Source of the DNA: Natronococcus occultus SP4
GTDB lineage: Archaea > Halobacteriota > Halobacteria > Halobacteriales > Natrialbaceae
Length of the DNA: 64,000 nucleotides
NCBI RefSeq assembly: GCF_000328685.1
Contig: NC_019974.1
Span: forward strand, 1,107,001-1,171,000
Direction of reading: 5' to 3'
Shown here piece by piece: positions 27,442 through 36,597 of the stretch. Position numbers and translations under genes: made by a program. Each line of letters begins with the position of its first letter. The stretch's first letter is position 1. Under the pieces are notes generated by a model. That model was not told where the DNA came from, ran no database searches, and saw only the letters and a list, made by a program, of their open reading frames with translations.

Positions 27442-28959
27442 TTAAACTGATTCCACATATTCGAGTTCTAAATTACCTTCTAAATATTGTATCCCTTTCT
27501 CAGTTACTTTGAATACACCTTCAGAACATTCTTCTACCACATTTATTTGCTCAAGCAGTTGGATTCGATCTTTTACATACTCTTTTTGGTAAGGTAACTC
27601 ATCAGTCACAACTTCTTCCTTACAATCATCTTTCTCTCGGATCAGCTGAACAATGTAGTAATCTCCAATGTGTTCTGCAGACCGAATATTCTCTACTGTA
27701 TGTAAAGTTTGGAAGAACAACCAGATTAGCTTAGCCGATAGGATCTCATCATCGGAGAAGTCGGTGTTCTTGCCATGAAGGATCTCCACACGTTGCTGCC
27801 AGAGAACACTGGCATAGTAGCTCCTGTAATCATCCTCAATCGCAGGGATGTGTTGAGGACTTCCCTCTCCTTTCGCTACAATCGTCACTCCTGTGGGATC
27901 GTCTTCCTCCGTGTAAAGCCCGAGTTCTACAGCTGCATCTATGAAGATACCATCTAATTGAGAAAGCAGCGTTGGGATCGAAAGAGCATATCGACCTTCT
28001 TGATGTGCATCTAAAGCTTCGTCGACGATAGGCTGGCGTTCCGAGTACTCGTCGAAGGTGGCGAAGTACTCTTTGAAGTCTTCTATGTCGTCCTCGTCTT
28101 GAAGCTGTGCCGCAAGCAATTCAGCTGCTGCCTCATTTCCCTCTTGTTTATAAACTTCGAACAGATCCAAGAAAACCCCGAATTTTACGTCTCTAAGCCA
28201 TTTGAATTCGAAATCAGATTTCTCTATCTCTTGGTACTGCTCCCCGAGTTCACGCAACGGCTCGAGGGTTTCCGCAAACATATTAGAAAAATCGAAGAGA
28301 TGGTCAGGAAAGAGATCTTCCGGCTTTACTACTGGTGTCAAGGTTTCCATTACCATTTGGTTGTAGTCCGGTAGAGCGAATGAGAGTTGTTTGGCGACAC
28401 TTTCTGTCGAGAAGTTCAAAGCGGGTTGTACTGCTTTTGCCATCGCGGAGAGTCCAGGATCAAAATCGAAGTCCTTCATTGCCTCCGCCATCGGATTCGG
28501 CGGGTTCGCAGGTAGTTCTTGATCCAGATCAACGTTTTCAAGACTGATTTCTCTGAGCCGTGAGCCTATGTATGCTCGAATATCACCCTGTGCTTCTTCG
28601 ATTGTTCGATCATTTTTGTCCGCCAACTCCTCAATAGAGGATCCGGTGAAGTACTGAATCCCCATAATAGAGGCTCGGCCAGCTACCTCTCCTTCGCCTT
28701 CTGTAAAAATTGCTGTATAGATGGAAAGCAGCTTTCTGGATTCCTCTTCAGTGATCCCGAGTTTATCGGTGACCTCTTCAACGGCTTCTTCTGGAGTGTT
28801 AGCACTTGTTTCTCGGAATGCCGAGCCTACCTCTCTTACCTTTCTACATTGTTCGTACTCTATTTGTTCCAGATTCTCCTCTCGGCGTTCCTCTGCGATC
28901 CGCTTGAGTTCTTCAGCACTGCTAATCACTTCTTCCTTAGAGAGGTCTTCATCAGTCAT
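27442..28959 (-). CDS. HEPN-type putative defence protein
   Basis: A 505-aa protein, A/T-rich compared with host genes, suggesting acquisition. The N-terminal half is helical, including a predicted helix-rich segment about 60-140. Residues about 330-430 look like an ApeA/HEPN-type domain: ALSIPTLLSQLDGIFIDAA, then QRVEILHGKN, where R390-V-E-I-L-H395 fits the HEPN RNase R-x4-H motif. The tail (about 455-505) resembles a winged helix (RIQLLEQINVVEE...VFKVTEKGIQYLEG). HEPN proteins commonly act in abortive-infection or toxin systems. Its neighbour is a restriction-modification enzyme. The exact target is unknown. Confidence 0.65.
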   Translation of the reverse strand: MTDEDLSKEEVISSAEELKRIAEERREENLEQIEYEQCRKVREVGSAFRETSANTPEEAVEEVTDKLGITEEESRKLLSIYTAIFTEGEGEVAGRASIMGIQYFTGSSIEELADKNDRTIEEAQGDIRAYIGSRLREISLENVDLDQELPANPPNPMAEAMKDFDFDPGLSAMAKAVQPALNFSTESVAKQLSFALPDYNQMVMETLTPVVKPEDLFPDHLFDFSNMFAETLEPLRELGEQYQEIEKSDFEFKWLRDVKFGVFLDLFEVYKQEGNEAAAELLAAQLQDEDDIEDFKEYFATFDEYSERQPIVDEALDAHQEGRYALSIPTLLSQLDGIFIDAAVELGLYTEEDDPTGVTIVAKGEGSPQHIPAIEDDYRSYYASVLWQQRVEILHGKNTDFSDDEILSAKLIWLFFQTLHTVENIRSAEHIGDYYIVQLIREKDDCKEEVVTDELPYQKEYVKDRIQLLEQINVVEECSEGVFKVTEKGIQYLEGNLELEYVESV

Positions 28960-28997
28960 CTAGTTGGACGAAGTGTTTTGACCGGATCTACTTGGCT

Positions 28998-29210
28998 TTA
29001 ATCAGAAGGATTGAAGCTATGTAGAGTAATTAAAGAATTCTGTTTAACGACGTCGACATTCTCCCGGATAACCTGATAGCGAATCCATTGACGTCGAATG
29101 CGATGGATCACGGCGAGCGTCATTTCGGATAGAAACGCCTGATTGCGCTTTGTTGATAGATCGGCGCGCAGTCCCTGTAATCGAACACTTGCCTGCTTAC
29201 AGGGTGAAAA
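28998..29210 (-). pseudogene. Possible C-terminal gene fragment
   Basis: On the minus strand an open stretch of about 60 codons ends at 28998 and reads ...STKRNQAFLSEMTLAVIHR...RRQWIRYQVIREN. It has plausible protein character but no start. It may be a decayed transposase end; I do not recognise it with certainty. It lies between the HEPN gene and the restriction-modification gene. Confidence 0.3.
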
Positions 29211-29316
29211 TGAGTCTTGTTCTTTAAGCTACCCTACCAACCGAGACTATCTTTGTTGATAGGGCCAGTCACCGACACCTATTAGGTGATGTCATGGGCT
29301 GGTTCATACATTCAAC

Positions 29317-32300
29317 ATGAGTCAGGTAACTCTCTCTGAACGACCCTATACAAATTCGAATCTCTTCTCCGGCCACTATCTCGATGAACGGATTTCCTAT
29401 CGAGATGAATGGGACTGTGATGAAGAGGCTCTCGAAGCATTAGAGGAACTGCAGACGCTCTACAATGAGGAACAGCAGCTGGTATCGGGATATCGTGAGG
29501 ATGCACTAGTCGACAATTGGATCGACAAAGTCCTCGAGGTACTTGGATTCGGGACAAACGTCGAAACTACCCTTCCTGACGGGACCGGATACGTTGATAC
29601 ACTTCTCTTTGAAGATACTGAGGCCCGCCGAGACGCCGCAACAGTCTATCTGGATACCGAGGACACAACCGATCTTTTCCAGGGAGGAGTAGGTCTCCTC
29701 GAAGCCAAGCAGTGGGGTGCGGATTTCAGCCAACGATTCAGTGAACAACGTCCGTATCGAAACGCTTCCCACCAAATCAAACACTACCTCGAGCGTACTC
29801 CCGAGAACATCCAATGGGGGATTCTCACGAACGGGAAGAAATGGCGACTCTACGGGACGAAAGACTACGAAACACAGACCTACTACGAGGCTGATCTCCC
29901 GGAACTCCTCGAGCACGGCAGTCTTGAGGCCTTCAAGTACTTCTATGTCTTTTTCCGACCGGAAGCCTTCCAGGGATACGGAGAAACTACGTTTCTCGAT
30001 ACGGTCTGGTCTGAAAGCGAGACCGTAGCGCAAGAGCTCGGAGAAGATCTCCAAGATAACGTCTTTACAGCCCTTCGAGTCCTCGGACGCGGCTTTGTCG
30101 AAACCAACGACCTCGATATTGATCCCGACGATGACGAGGAACTTGACCAGCTCAAAGAGCAGTCACTCGTCCTCTTGTATCGGCTCATGTTCGTTCTCTA
30201 CGCCGAGTCCCGCGGACTAATTCATCCTGAAGGGAAAAAGGCAATCACGGACTATGAGGAGAACTTTAGTCTCGATGAACTCCGGCTCGAAATACACGAC
30301 GAAATAGGCGAGGTCGACAACGACTTTGACACCTACAGTGAGTACTCGACCTCGATGTGGAGTCGCCTCGAGGACCTGTTCCGATTAATTGACGAGGGCG
30401 AGGAAGATTTGGGAATCCCACCGTACAACGGCGGGCTCTTCAACCGAGAGAAACACAAGTTCTTGTCGAACCACGAGGTCAGCAACCGTTACCTTGCTGA
30501 GGTTATCTATCGAATCTCTACGACCGAAAACGACGAAGGACGGTACGTTTTAGCCGATTATGCTGACCTGGATACCCGCCACCTTGGAAGCGTCTATGAA
30601 GGGTTACTCGAGCACCAGTTCCGGATCGCTCCTGAGGACTACGCCGCTGTCGCTGAGGACGGCGGACAGGTTTGGAAGCCCGCAACGGAGGTATCAGTTG
30701 CTGACGCCGTCGAGACAGTCGACGAAGGCGGGCTCTACGTCGTCAACGACGAGGGAGAACGAAAAGCGACGGGAGCGTACTACACTCCCGACTACGTCGT
30801 GACCTATATCGTCGAAGAGACGGTCGGCCCGCTGATTGAGGAGATCCAGAAAGACCTCGAGAATCAAGGCTTTGAGCCTGGAACTCACGAATATCTCGGA
30901 GCGTTCTACAAGCGGGTTAAAGACCTAAAGATCCTTGACCCAGCGATGGGGAGTGGACATTTCCTCACTCGAGCAACCGAGTATCTCGCTCAACAGGTCA
31001 TGGAAGAGGTTCGCGAGCTCGAAGGAGCGACTGCCTTCGACGAACAGAGAGTGCGTCGTGACGTCGCCAAGGAATGTATCTACGGTGTCGATCTGAATGG
31101 GATGGCCGTCGAACTCGCCAAGCTTTCAATGTGGCTCGAGACTCTCGCCGCGGATCAACCTCTTGCGTTCCTTGACCACCATCTCAAGGCAGGGAACTCG
31201 CTGGTTGGGTCCGACATCACTGAGGTGTTGTCGAGTGATACAGAGGACAACGGTGGCCAGCTCACCCTACAGCAAGCGCTAGCCCGCGTTCGCCAGGAAA
31301 CCCTCGAGCATGTTATGGATCAGATGCAGGAATTGCTCGAGATCGACAACGAAACTCTCGAGGACGTCAGGTCAATGGAGGAAATCTACGACGCGGTTCG
31401 AAGTGATCCATTCTATCAGCGCCTGTTCGACCTCACGAACGTCCATACCGCGGAACGGTTCGATATCGAGGTTCCGGAGGGGGCTTATGAACGGATGGCA
31501 CAGGCGATCGACGACGAAGCTGAGTGGGCCGCGGTCCAGGAGGAAGACTGGTTCCAGACTGCGCAGGCAACGAGTACTGAGGAAGAGTTCTTCCACTGGG
31601 AACTTGAGTATCCGGAAGTATTTTTCGATGAGGATGGGGAGAAGCGTGAGGATGCCGGATTCGATGCGGTGGTCGGGAACCCACCGTACGTTACATTCCG
31701 TGATACCCCCGAAAAAGATCGTGATTACTATCGGAACGAATATCAAACCTTCGAGATGAAGGGCGATGTATACGTACTATTTACTGAGAAAGCGACCGAC
31801 ATTCTGAGAGAAGGCGGATACACAGCATATATTATTCAGAACAAATTCATGAGGGCAGGATATGGGTCAACGCTCCGAAAGCGAATTTCTGAAGAGGAAA
31901 CATTGCTTTCAGTGATCGACTTACATGATTCTCCTGTATTCGACGTCACAGCGTATCCAATGATACTGGTGAGACAGCGCTTAGATGCAAAATCAGATCA
32001 TCATGTACAGTGGAAGGATGTGCGAGTAGATACGAAATCTGAAATTGAAGCGGCGCTAGATAATGTGGAATTCCCCCGAGAGATACGTCAAGATGAACTT
32101 GGTGCTGGATTCTGGCATTCATTTGCTGGCACCAACTCATTTGATCGGGAGATAGTTGAACTAGGTGAATTGTGTAATCAAATTGGGAAAGGGGCGGTAT
32201 CAGGCGATACATCAGTATATTTGGTATCAGATGAAGAAATACAGGATCACAACTTAGAAGAAGAGTTTGTAATCCGCGTCCTTCGGGGTAGTGATGTAGA

Positions 32301-33564
32301 CCGATATGATATCAGCTCAGAAGACGAGTTATCAAACTTAATATATCCATATGAAATAAGTGAAGATGGCACGCCAGAACCAGTATCTGAGGAGAAAATA
32401 CCGAATATACTATCATATCTTGGAAACCACCGAGAAAGTCTCGAAGAAAGAAAGAATTATGGAGAGCGACTGATCGATCAGGGATATGAATGGTATGAAC
32501 TTACATACAAAGCACCTGGGATGCTGAACGAGAAAATCGTCTTTCCGGATATTTCTCCAGAAAACCGATTTGCGCTCGATAGAGAGGGTGAATTTGCGTG
32601 TTTAGATACAATCTATTATCTTGTCCGTAATCAGAATGATTTTGGATATCATTCACAATTCATAACTGCAGTACTCAATAGTAGTCTTCTCAATACAATC
32701 TTCGGTAACATATCCCCCCAAGTCCGCGGTGGGTATCGGCGGTACAAAACACAGTATGTTGAGAACCTTCCTATCCCCTACATTGAATTTGAACACGACT
32801 CTCAAAACGAACCTGAAATTGAAGCGTTGAAAAATAGTGTCGATGAGTACCTATATGCGGAATCTACAATACCCAGTCTCACCGACTCAGAGCCAATAGC
32901 GTTGCACGATATACTCGTCTACACTGCGGATGAAATTGAACAACTGATTAAGAAACAAAAATCATTGAACCTCTCTCTGTTAGATTACTTTGGTTCCTAC
33001 AATGATGGGTACACACTGGCAGACATCGGCTTCGCCCAACCTCCAGCAGGTGCCGGCGACTCAATTCTCACCGATACCGCCGAGGACCGTGAAAATCTCC
33101 GAATTGGTGACGTGGAAATAGATCGTGAGTCACCCACATCCCTCGAAATCCGCCTCACTGCCCGCTACAAACCTGAGGACGAAGAAGACTATGAAACCGA
33201 TCGCTGGGGATACACCGAAACCAAACCCTTGCCGGCACTCAATATTTCAGAACTCTCCAAAACTGAGGCCGACTTGGTCGAGGCGTTCGTCCCTGTCGCT
33301 ATTAACGAAGCCGGCGGGTTCGCGAACTTCCGCGAGACGGCTACCAAGACCAACTCACTCGTGGACCGACTCCGGAAGCTCACTCTGCCCGCTATTGGCG
33401 AGGTCCAAGAAGGTCTCGAAAATTACCTTGAGACAAAAGCTCGAGCGGAAGAACTCGCGGAAAAGATTGAGAAAACAGATCAGTTAATCGATGAAATTGT
33501 CTACGAGCTATACGGCCTAACCGAGGAAGAAATCGAGATCGTAGAAGAAACCGTTGACCAATAA
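29317..33564 (+). CDS. Type IIG restriction-modification enzyme (Eco57I-like)
   Basis: A 1415-aa single-chain enzyme expected to methylate and cut DNA. An N-terminal PD-(D/E)xK-like nuclease is visible: D94 in GYVDTLLF and E129-A-K131 in GLLEAKQW. The methyltransferase domain has motif I DPAMGSGHF (D541) and motif IV NPPY (788-791), indicating N6-adenine methylation. A target-recognition region follows (about 800-1180), then a helical C-terminus with coiled-coil (RAEELAEKIEKTDQLIDEIVYELYGL). The nucleotide composition of the target-recognition part (about 31.7-32.95 kb) is visibly more A/T-rich than the rest, consistent with exchange. A separate helicase, R subunit or BREX partners are absent. 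Confidence 0.9.
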   Translation: MSQVTLSERPYTNSNLFSGHYLDERISYRDEWDCDEEALEALEELQTLYNEEQQLVSGYREDALVDNWIDKVLEVLGFGTNVETTLPDGTGYVDTLLFEDTEARRDAATVYLDTEDTTDLFQGGVGLLEAKQWGADFSQRFSEQRPYRNASHQIKHYLERTPENIQWGILTNGKKWRLYGTKDYETQTYYEADLPELLEHGSLEAFKYFYVFFRPEAFQGYGETTFLDTVWSESETVAQELGEDLQDNVFTALRVLGRGFVETNDLDIDPDDDEELDQLKEQSLVLLYRLMFVLYAESRGLIHPEGKKAITDYEENFSLDELRLEIHDEIGEVDNDFDTYSEYSTSMWSRLEDLFRLIDEGEEDLGIPPYNGGLFNREKHKFLSNHEVSNRYLAEVIYRISTTENDEGRYVLADYADLDTRHLGSVYEGLLEHQFRIAPEDYAAVAEDGGQVWKPATEVSVADAVETVDEGGLYVVNDEGERKATGAYYTPDYVVTYIVEETVGPLIEEIQKDLENQGFEPGTHEYLGAFYKRVKDLKILDPAMGSGHFLTRATEYLAQQVMEEVRELEGATAFDEQRVRRDVAKECIYGVDLNGMAVELAKLSMWLETLAADQPLAFLDHHLKAGNSLVGSDITEVLSSDTEDNGGQLTLQQALARVRQETLEHVMDQMQELLEIDNETLEDVRSMEEIYDAVRSDPFYQRLFDLTNVHTAERFDIEVPEGAYERMAQAIDDEAEWAAVQEEDWFQTAQATSTEEEFFHWELEYPEVFFDEDGEKREDAGFDAVVGNPPYVTFRDTPEKDRDYYRNEYQTFEMKGDVYVLFTEKATDILREGGYTAYIIQNKFMRAGYGSTLRKRISEEETLLSVIDLHDSPVFDVTAYPMILVRQRLDAKSDHHVQWKDVRVDTKSEIEAALDNVEFPREIRQDELGAGFWHSFAGTNSFDREIVELGELCNQIGKGAVSGDTSVYLVSDEEIQDHNLEEEFVIRVLRGSDVDRYDISSEDELSNLIYPYEISEDGTPEPVSEEKIPNILSYLGNHRESLEERKNYGERLIDQGYEWYELTYKAPGMLNEKIVFPDISPENRFALDREGEFACLDTIYYLVRNQNDFGYHSQFITAVLNSSLLNTIFGNISPQVRGGYRRYKTQYVENLPIPYIEFEHDSQNEPEIEALKNSVDEYLYAESTIPSLTDSEPIALHDILVYTADEIEQLIKKQKSLNLSLLDYFGSYNDGYTLADIGFAQPPAGAGDSILTDTAEDRENLRIGDVEIDRESPTSLEIRLTARYKPEDEEDYETDRWGYTETKPLPALNISELSKTEADLVEAFVPVAINEAGGFANFRETATKTNSLVDRLRKLTLPAIGEVQEGLENYLETKARAEELAEKIEKTDQLIDEIVYELYGLTEEEIEIVEETVDQ

Positions 33565-33597
33565 CGACTCTTAAGGCCGACAGAACCAATCTGAGCT

Positions 33598-33828
33598 ATG
33601 ACTCGCCGCTTTGATACCGGGGATCGTGTTCGAATTGATATTCCAGACAAGGCAGATCCTGATTTTGAGCAGTACCATGACCGCCGTGGTACGGTCATTG
33701 GAACACTATCCGATGCTGCAGGAACAGAAACAGGTGACAAACGAGACAGCATTCTCTACCGAGTACAGTTCAGTGACGGCGAAAAAATGGACTTTCGTTG
33801 GCGTGATCTAAGACCGACAGAACGTTGA
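33598..33828 (+). CDS. Small SH3/KOW-like protein next to the RM gene
   Basis: A 76-aa protein: RFDTGDRVRIDIPD...HDRRGTVIGTLSD...YRVQFSDGEKMDFRWRDLRP. The pattern VRIDIP...GTVIG...YRVQF...RWRDLRP is that of a small beta-barrel (KOW/SH3 type) found in haloarchaeal hypothetical proteins. It begins 33 nt after the RM stop and probably shares its transcript. A nucleic-acid or protein-binding adaptor role is inferred. Confidence 0.7.
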   Translation: MTRRFDTGDRVRIDIPDKADPDFEQYHDRRGTVIGTLSDAAGTETGDKRDSILYRVQFSDGEKMDFRWRDLRPTER

Positions 33829-33969
33829 AATAGCAGTATTTTGCTCTTCAGAGAGACGTCACTCAAGGGACGCCGTGGTTGGCTCTCCGATGAACAGCAG
33901 AGATTTTGCAGTTGGTCACGCCCTATTTTATACTTCATATGTCTCACCGCCAGTCGTTCATACTGATCG

Positions 33970-33993
33970 TCACGGAAAGGGGGATTTCCGTGA
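33970..33993. terminator. Strong hairpin after the RM operon
   Basis: Perfect 9-bp stem TCACGGAAA / TTTCCGTGA around a G-rich 6-nt loop. It lies 140 nt after the SH3-like gene, in a 670-nt gene-free stretch (33829-34504). A terminator or an operator are both possible. Confidence 0.4.
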
Positions 33994-34329
33994 CACCTGA
34001 TTTCCCCTGTTCGTAGGAATTAGCGGAACCCTCGTTGTAATACTAACACAGCGAGTTCTCATTCAAGCAATTCGGCAGCGTATTTTTCGTTCTCGAAGAC
34101 GGGAAACAGATCACCCTGTAAAGCAAGAATCCCGTCTGCTGTGGGCTCACTGTCCCATCTGTTCCCTGTACGTACCGTTCGTCGGGTAGTCGAAGAGATA
34201 TGTGAACCGTTCTCTAATACCTTCTATACGGATTTGCTTCTCGAAAGTACCGGCACTGTCGTCATCCAGGGCTTATCAACGAGATCTTTTTCAGAGCCAG
34301 GACAGCCTCCGCTACTGAACCGAAAACAC

Positions 34330-34427
34330 GAGAGAACGGCTTCCCGTCATAGCTCTACCTTGTGGCCAGAACCACTTAAAGAACGAATGCTAAAAGGCCG
34401 ATATCGTTTGTGTGAACTCAGAGTTGA
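34330..34427 (+). repeat. Dispersed repeat copy A (~97 bp)
   Basis: Matches 63503-63597 along about 95 bp, with cores such as GTCATAGCTCTACCTTGT and CCAGAAC-ACTTAAAGAACG shared. No gene lies in it. It may be a fragment of a mobile element or a shared promoter (contains CTTAAAGAA). Confidence 0.65.
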
Positions 34428-34504
34428 CCCACTCCCGATGACCGGAAAATCGGCTCCGAAATCACCACAACAAGCGGGAGCGGACACTATAGTTAGACCG
34501 GTTT

Positions 34505-36415
34505 TTAGTTCGAGAGCGCCGCCTCAAGCGCCGACTCGCCGCCGACGACCGGAATCCGAACCGAGCTTCGGTTGAGGTCAAGCGTGATCTCAACGCGGGT
34601 CTCTGGCGGCTGCATCATCCCCTTCCCCGGATCCGTCGAAGCTAGCATGATTCCGAGGCGAGTGCCCGCTTCGAACACGCGATCAGTCGCCTGCAGGTCG
34701 AACTCAAGATGGTACGGACGGTCTGGTGGATGCAGCGCGAACGTCTCGCTCGGCGACTTTCTGTTCTGGGGGTTCATCCAGCCGCGGTTGACGATCTCGG
34801 CGTTGCCGTCTTCGTCATACGCTACGAGCGCGGCAGAAACGTTCGCGGCGGGTTCATCGAACGACAGCGTTAGTTCGGGGAAAACAGTTCCACTGACGCG
34901 AAGATCCTCCTCGAGCGGATCGGTCAAATAACGTAGTCGGTGCTCGGATTCCTCGGCATCCGCGTGAGTCTGAAGCCCAGTTCCGGGATCGTCGACGAGC
35001 GATTCAGTGACGGGTTGGCCCGTTGGCGTCTCGAGTGAGAGTCCACCGGTGGAACGGCCACCTGGCTCGAAGGTGACGTCGACGTGCTCGGCATCGGGAT
35101 CCGGCCAGTCGGCGTACTCGACCAGTTCGTCGTTCTCGCGTTCGATAACCGCCGTCGACTCGTCCATTACGCCGTTGTCGACGCCGAACAGCCAGTACGT
35201 GAACCACTGATTCATCATGTCGATCCAGGTCTCGACGTGGCGACCAAATCGGAGGAAGTCACCGTGACCTTCCTGGTGGAGCCATACCTTGTACGGTTTG
35301 TCGTGAGCCCGAAGCTCGTCGACGAGTTTGGCGGCATTACTCGTCTCAACGTTGAAGTCGTAGATGCCGTGACAGACGAGGACGCCGCAGTCGACGTTCT
35401 CGACGTCGGGGAGGTAGTTTCGTTCGTGCCACCAATCGTTGTAGTTACCGGTCGTACGGTCCTGGTTCTGTTCGACTGCGTCGCGGGCCGGATCGCAGCG
35501 TTCCCCATTCTCGCGGCTCATGATGAAGTCGAAGAGCCCGCCCATGTCCAGTGTCGAACCGACGTGGCCGTTCGCTCGGTAGTAGTCGTACCAGTTCGAG
35601 ATGGCGACCATCGGGATAATGGCCTCCAGCCCGTCGACGCCGGTCGTGGCGACGCCGTTGGCGAGTGTTCCGTTGTAGGAAATTCCGAGCATCCCGGTCT
35701 TCCCGGTCGTCCACGTCGCCTCGACTGTCTCGCCACCCTCGCGCAGGTCGTAGGCATCGGCCCGACCGTTCAGCCAGTCGATAACCGCCTTGATCCCCGC
35801 AATCTCGTCGGGGCCGCCGACGTCAGGACAGCCCGTCGATTGCTCGGTCCCGATCGAGGCGGGATAGGCCCAGATGAACCCACATTGCAATAGCTCCTCT
35901 TCGAACTTCTCTGGGCCGATGTTCGGGCCCTTCCGTCCAGTAAACTCCGCGAGGTGGGAATAGTCGTCATACACTTTCCGCGAGCGCGCGTCTACACTTT
36001 CATCGAGATCCCGTCCCGGTTTGTCGGGTTCGTACAACTCCTCGTCGGACGGATAGCCGTACGCGGGCTGATCTTCGCCGTAGTACGGGCTTGGTTCCAT
36101 AACGACTGGGAGCTCGAGATCCTCGCTTTCAGTCGAAGCGGGACGAGCGATTTCGACATGTACTCGATCCGGTTCGCCCGTTCCGTCCGTATCCAGCGGT
36201 GTTTCCACCCAGTAATCCTCCCTGATCACGTCGTCTTCGGCAAAAACCGGTTGGGCGAGCCCGTCCTCGAACGTCGGCTCGGTAGTACCAGTGGCTGACG
36301 CAGATGTCGCGGCACCGGTTGCGACCACGCTGGTCGCTGCAGTGTGCGTTAGAACTCGACGTCGGGTAAGTCCCTTAGTGAAGGGGTATGACCTTTTGTC
36401 TTTTCTTTGGGACAT
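34505..36415 (-). CDS. Exported S15-family peptidase (X-Pro dipeptidyl-peptidase/CocE type)
   Basis: A 636-aa serine hydrolase. The N-terminus TRRRVLTHTAATSVVATGAA is a Tat-type signal, so the protein probably acts outside the cell, perhaps anchored. The nucleophile is S246 in LGISYNGTLA within the G-x-S-Y-x-G elbow. The Asp/His partners are expected in the later alpha/beta part (VCHGIYDFNV and EGHGDFLRF). The C-terminal jelly-roll domain (about 470-625) is typical of X-Pro dipeptidyl-peptidase and cocaine-esterase families. It may cut Xaa-Pro dipeptides or esters; sequence does not decide. A box A-like attttttaa lies about 30 nt before the ATG. Confidence 0.88.
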   Translation of the reverse strand: MSQRKDKRSYPFTKGLTRRRVLTHTAATSVVATGAATSASATGTTEPTFEDGLAQPVFAEDDVIREDYWVETPLDTDGTGEPDRVHVEIARPASTESEDLELPVVMEPSPYYGEDQPAYGYPSDEELYEPDKPGRDLDESVDARSRKVYDDYSHLAEFTGRKGPNIGPEKFEEELLQCGFIWAYPASIGTEQSTGCPDVGGPDEIAGIKAVIDWLNGRADAYDLREGGETVEATWTTGKTGMLGISYNGTLANGVATTGVDGLEAIIPMVAISNWYDYYRANGHVGSTLDMGGLFDFIMSRENGERCDPARDAVEQNQDRTTGNYNDWWHERNYLPDVENVDCGVLVCHGIYDFNVETSNAAKLVDELRAHDKPYKVWLHQEGHGDFLRFGRHVETWIDMMNQWFTYWLFGVDNGVMDESTAVIERENDELVEYADWPDPDAEHVDVTFEPGGRSTGGLSLETPTGQPVTESLVDDPGTGLQTHADAEESEHRLRYLTDPLEEDLRVSGTVFPELTLSFDEPAANVSAALVAYDEDGNAEIVNRGWMNPQNRKSPSETFALHPPDRPYHLEFDLQATDRVFEAGTRLGIMLASTDPGKGMMQPPETRVEITLDLNRSSVRIPVVGGESALEAALSN

Positions 36416-36597
36416 CTCATCATTAGTAGGAGCCCAGTGTGAGTTAAAAAATAACTATCTTATCTAAATTTGATGTGGGAAGTAAGATATTTAAATAATG
36501 CATGATGATTCGACCCACTCAGTGCCAGTTACGGATCCTTCTAGGATATCAAGAGTCGGTTGGATTGGAGCCCTCTTCGCTTGTAGATGGTCTCTTA

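Noticed and set aside
29317-33564. BREX PglX rather than type IIG
   Set aside because: An N-terminal nuclease pattern is present and no BREX partner genes (brxA/B/C, pglZ, brxL) adjoin it.
33829-34504. CRISPR-like repeat array
   Set aside because: No regular repeat-spacer pattern here or elsewhere in the window; only one dispersed repeat copy.
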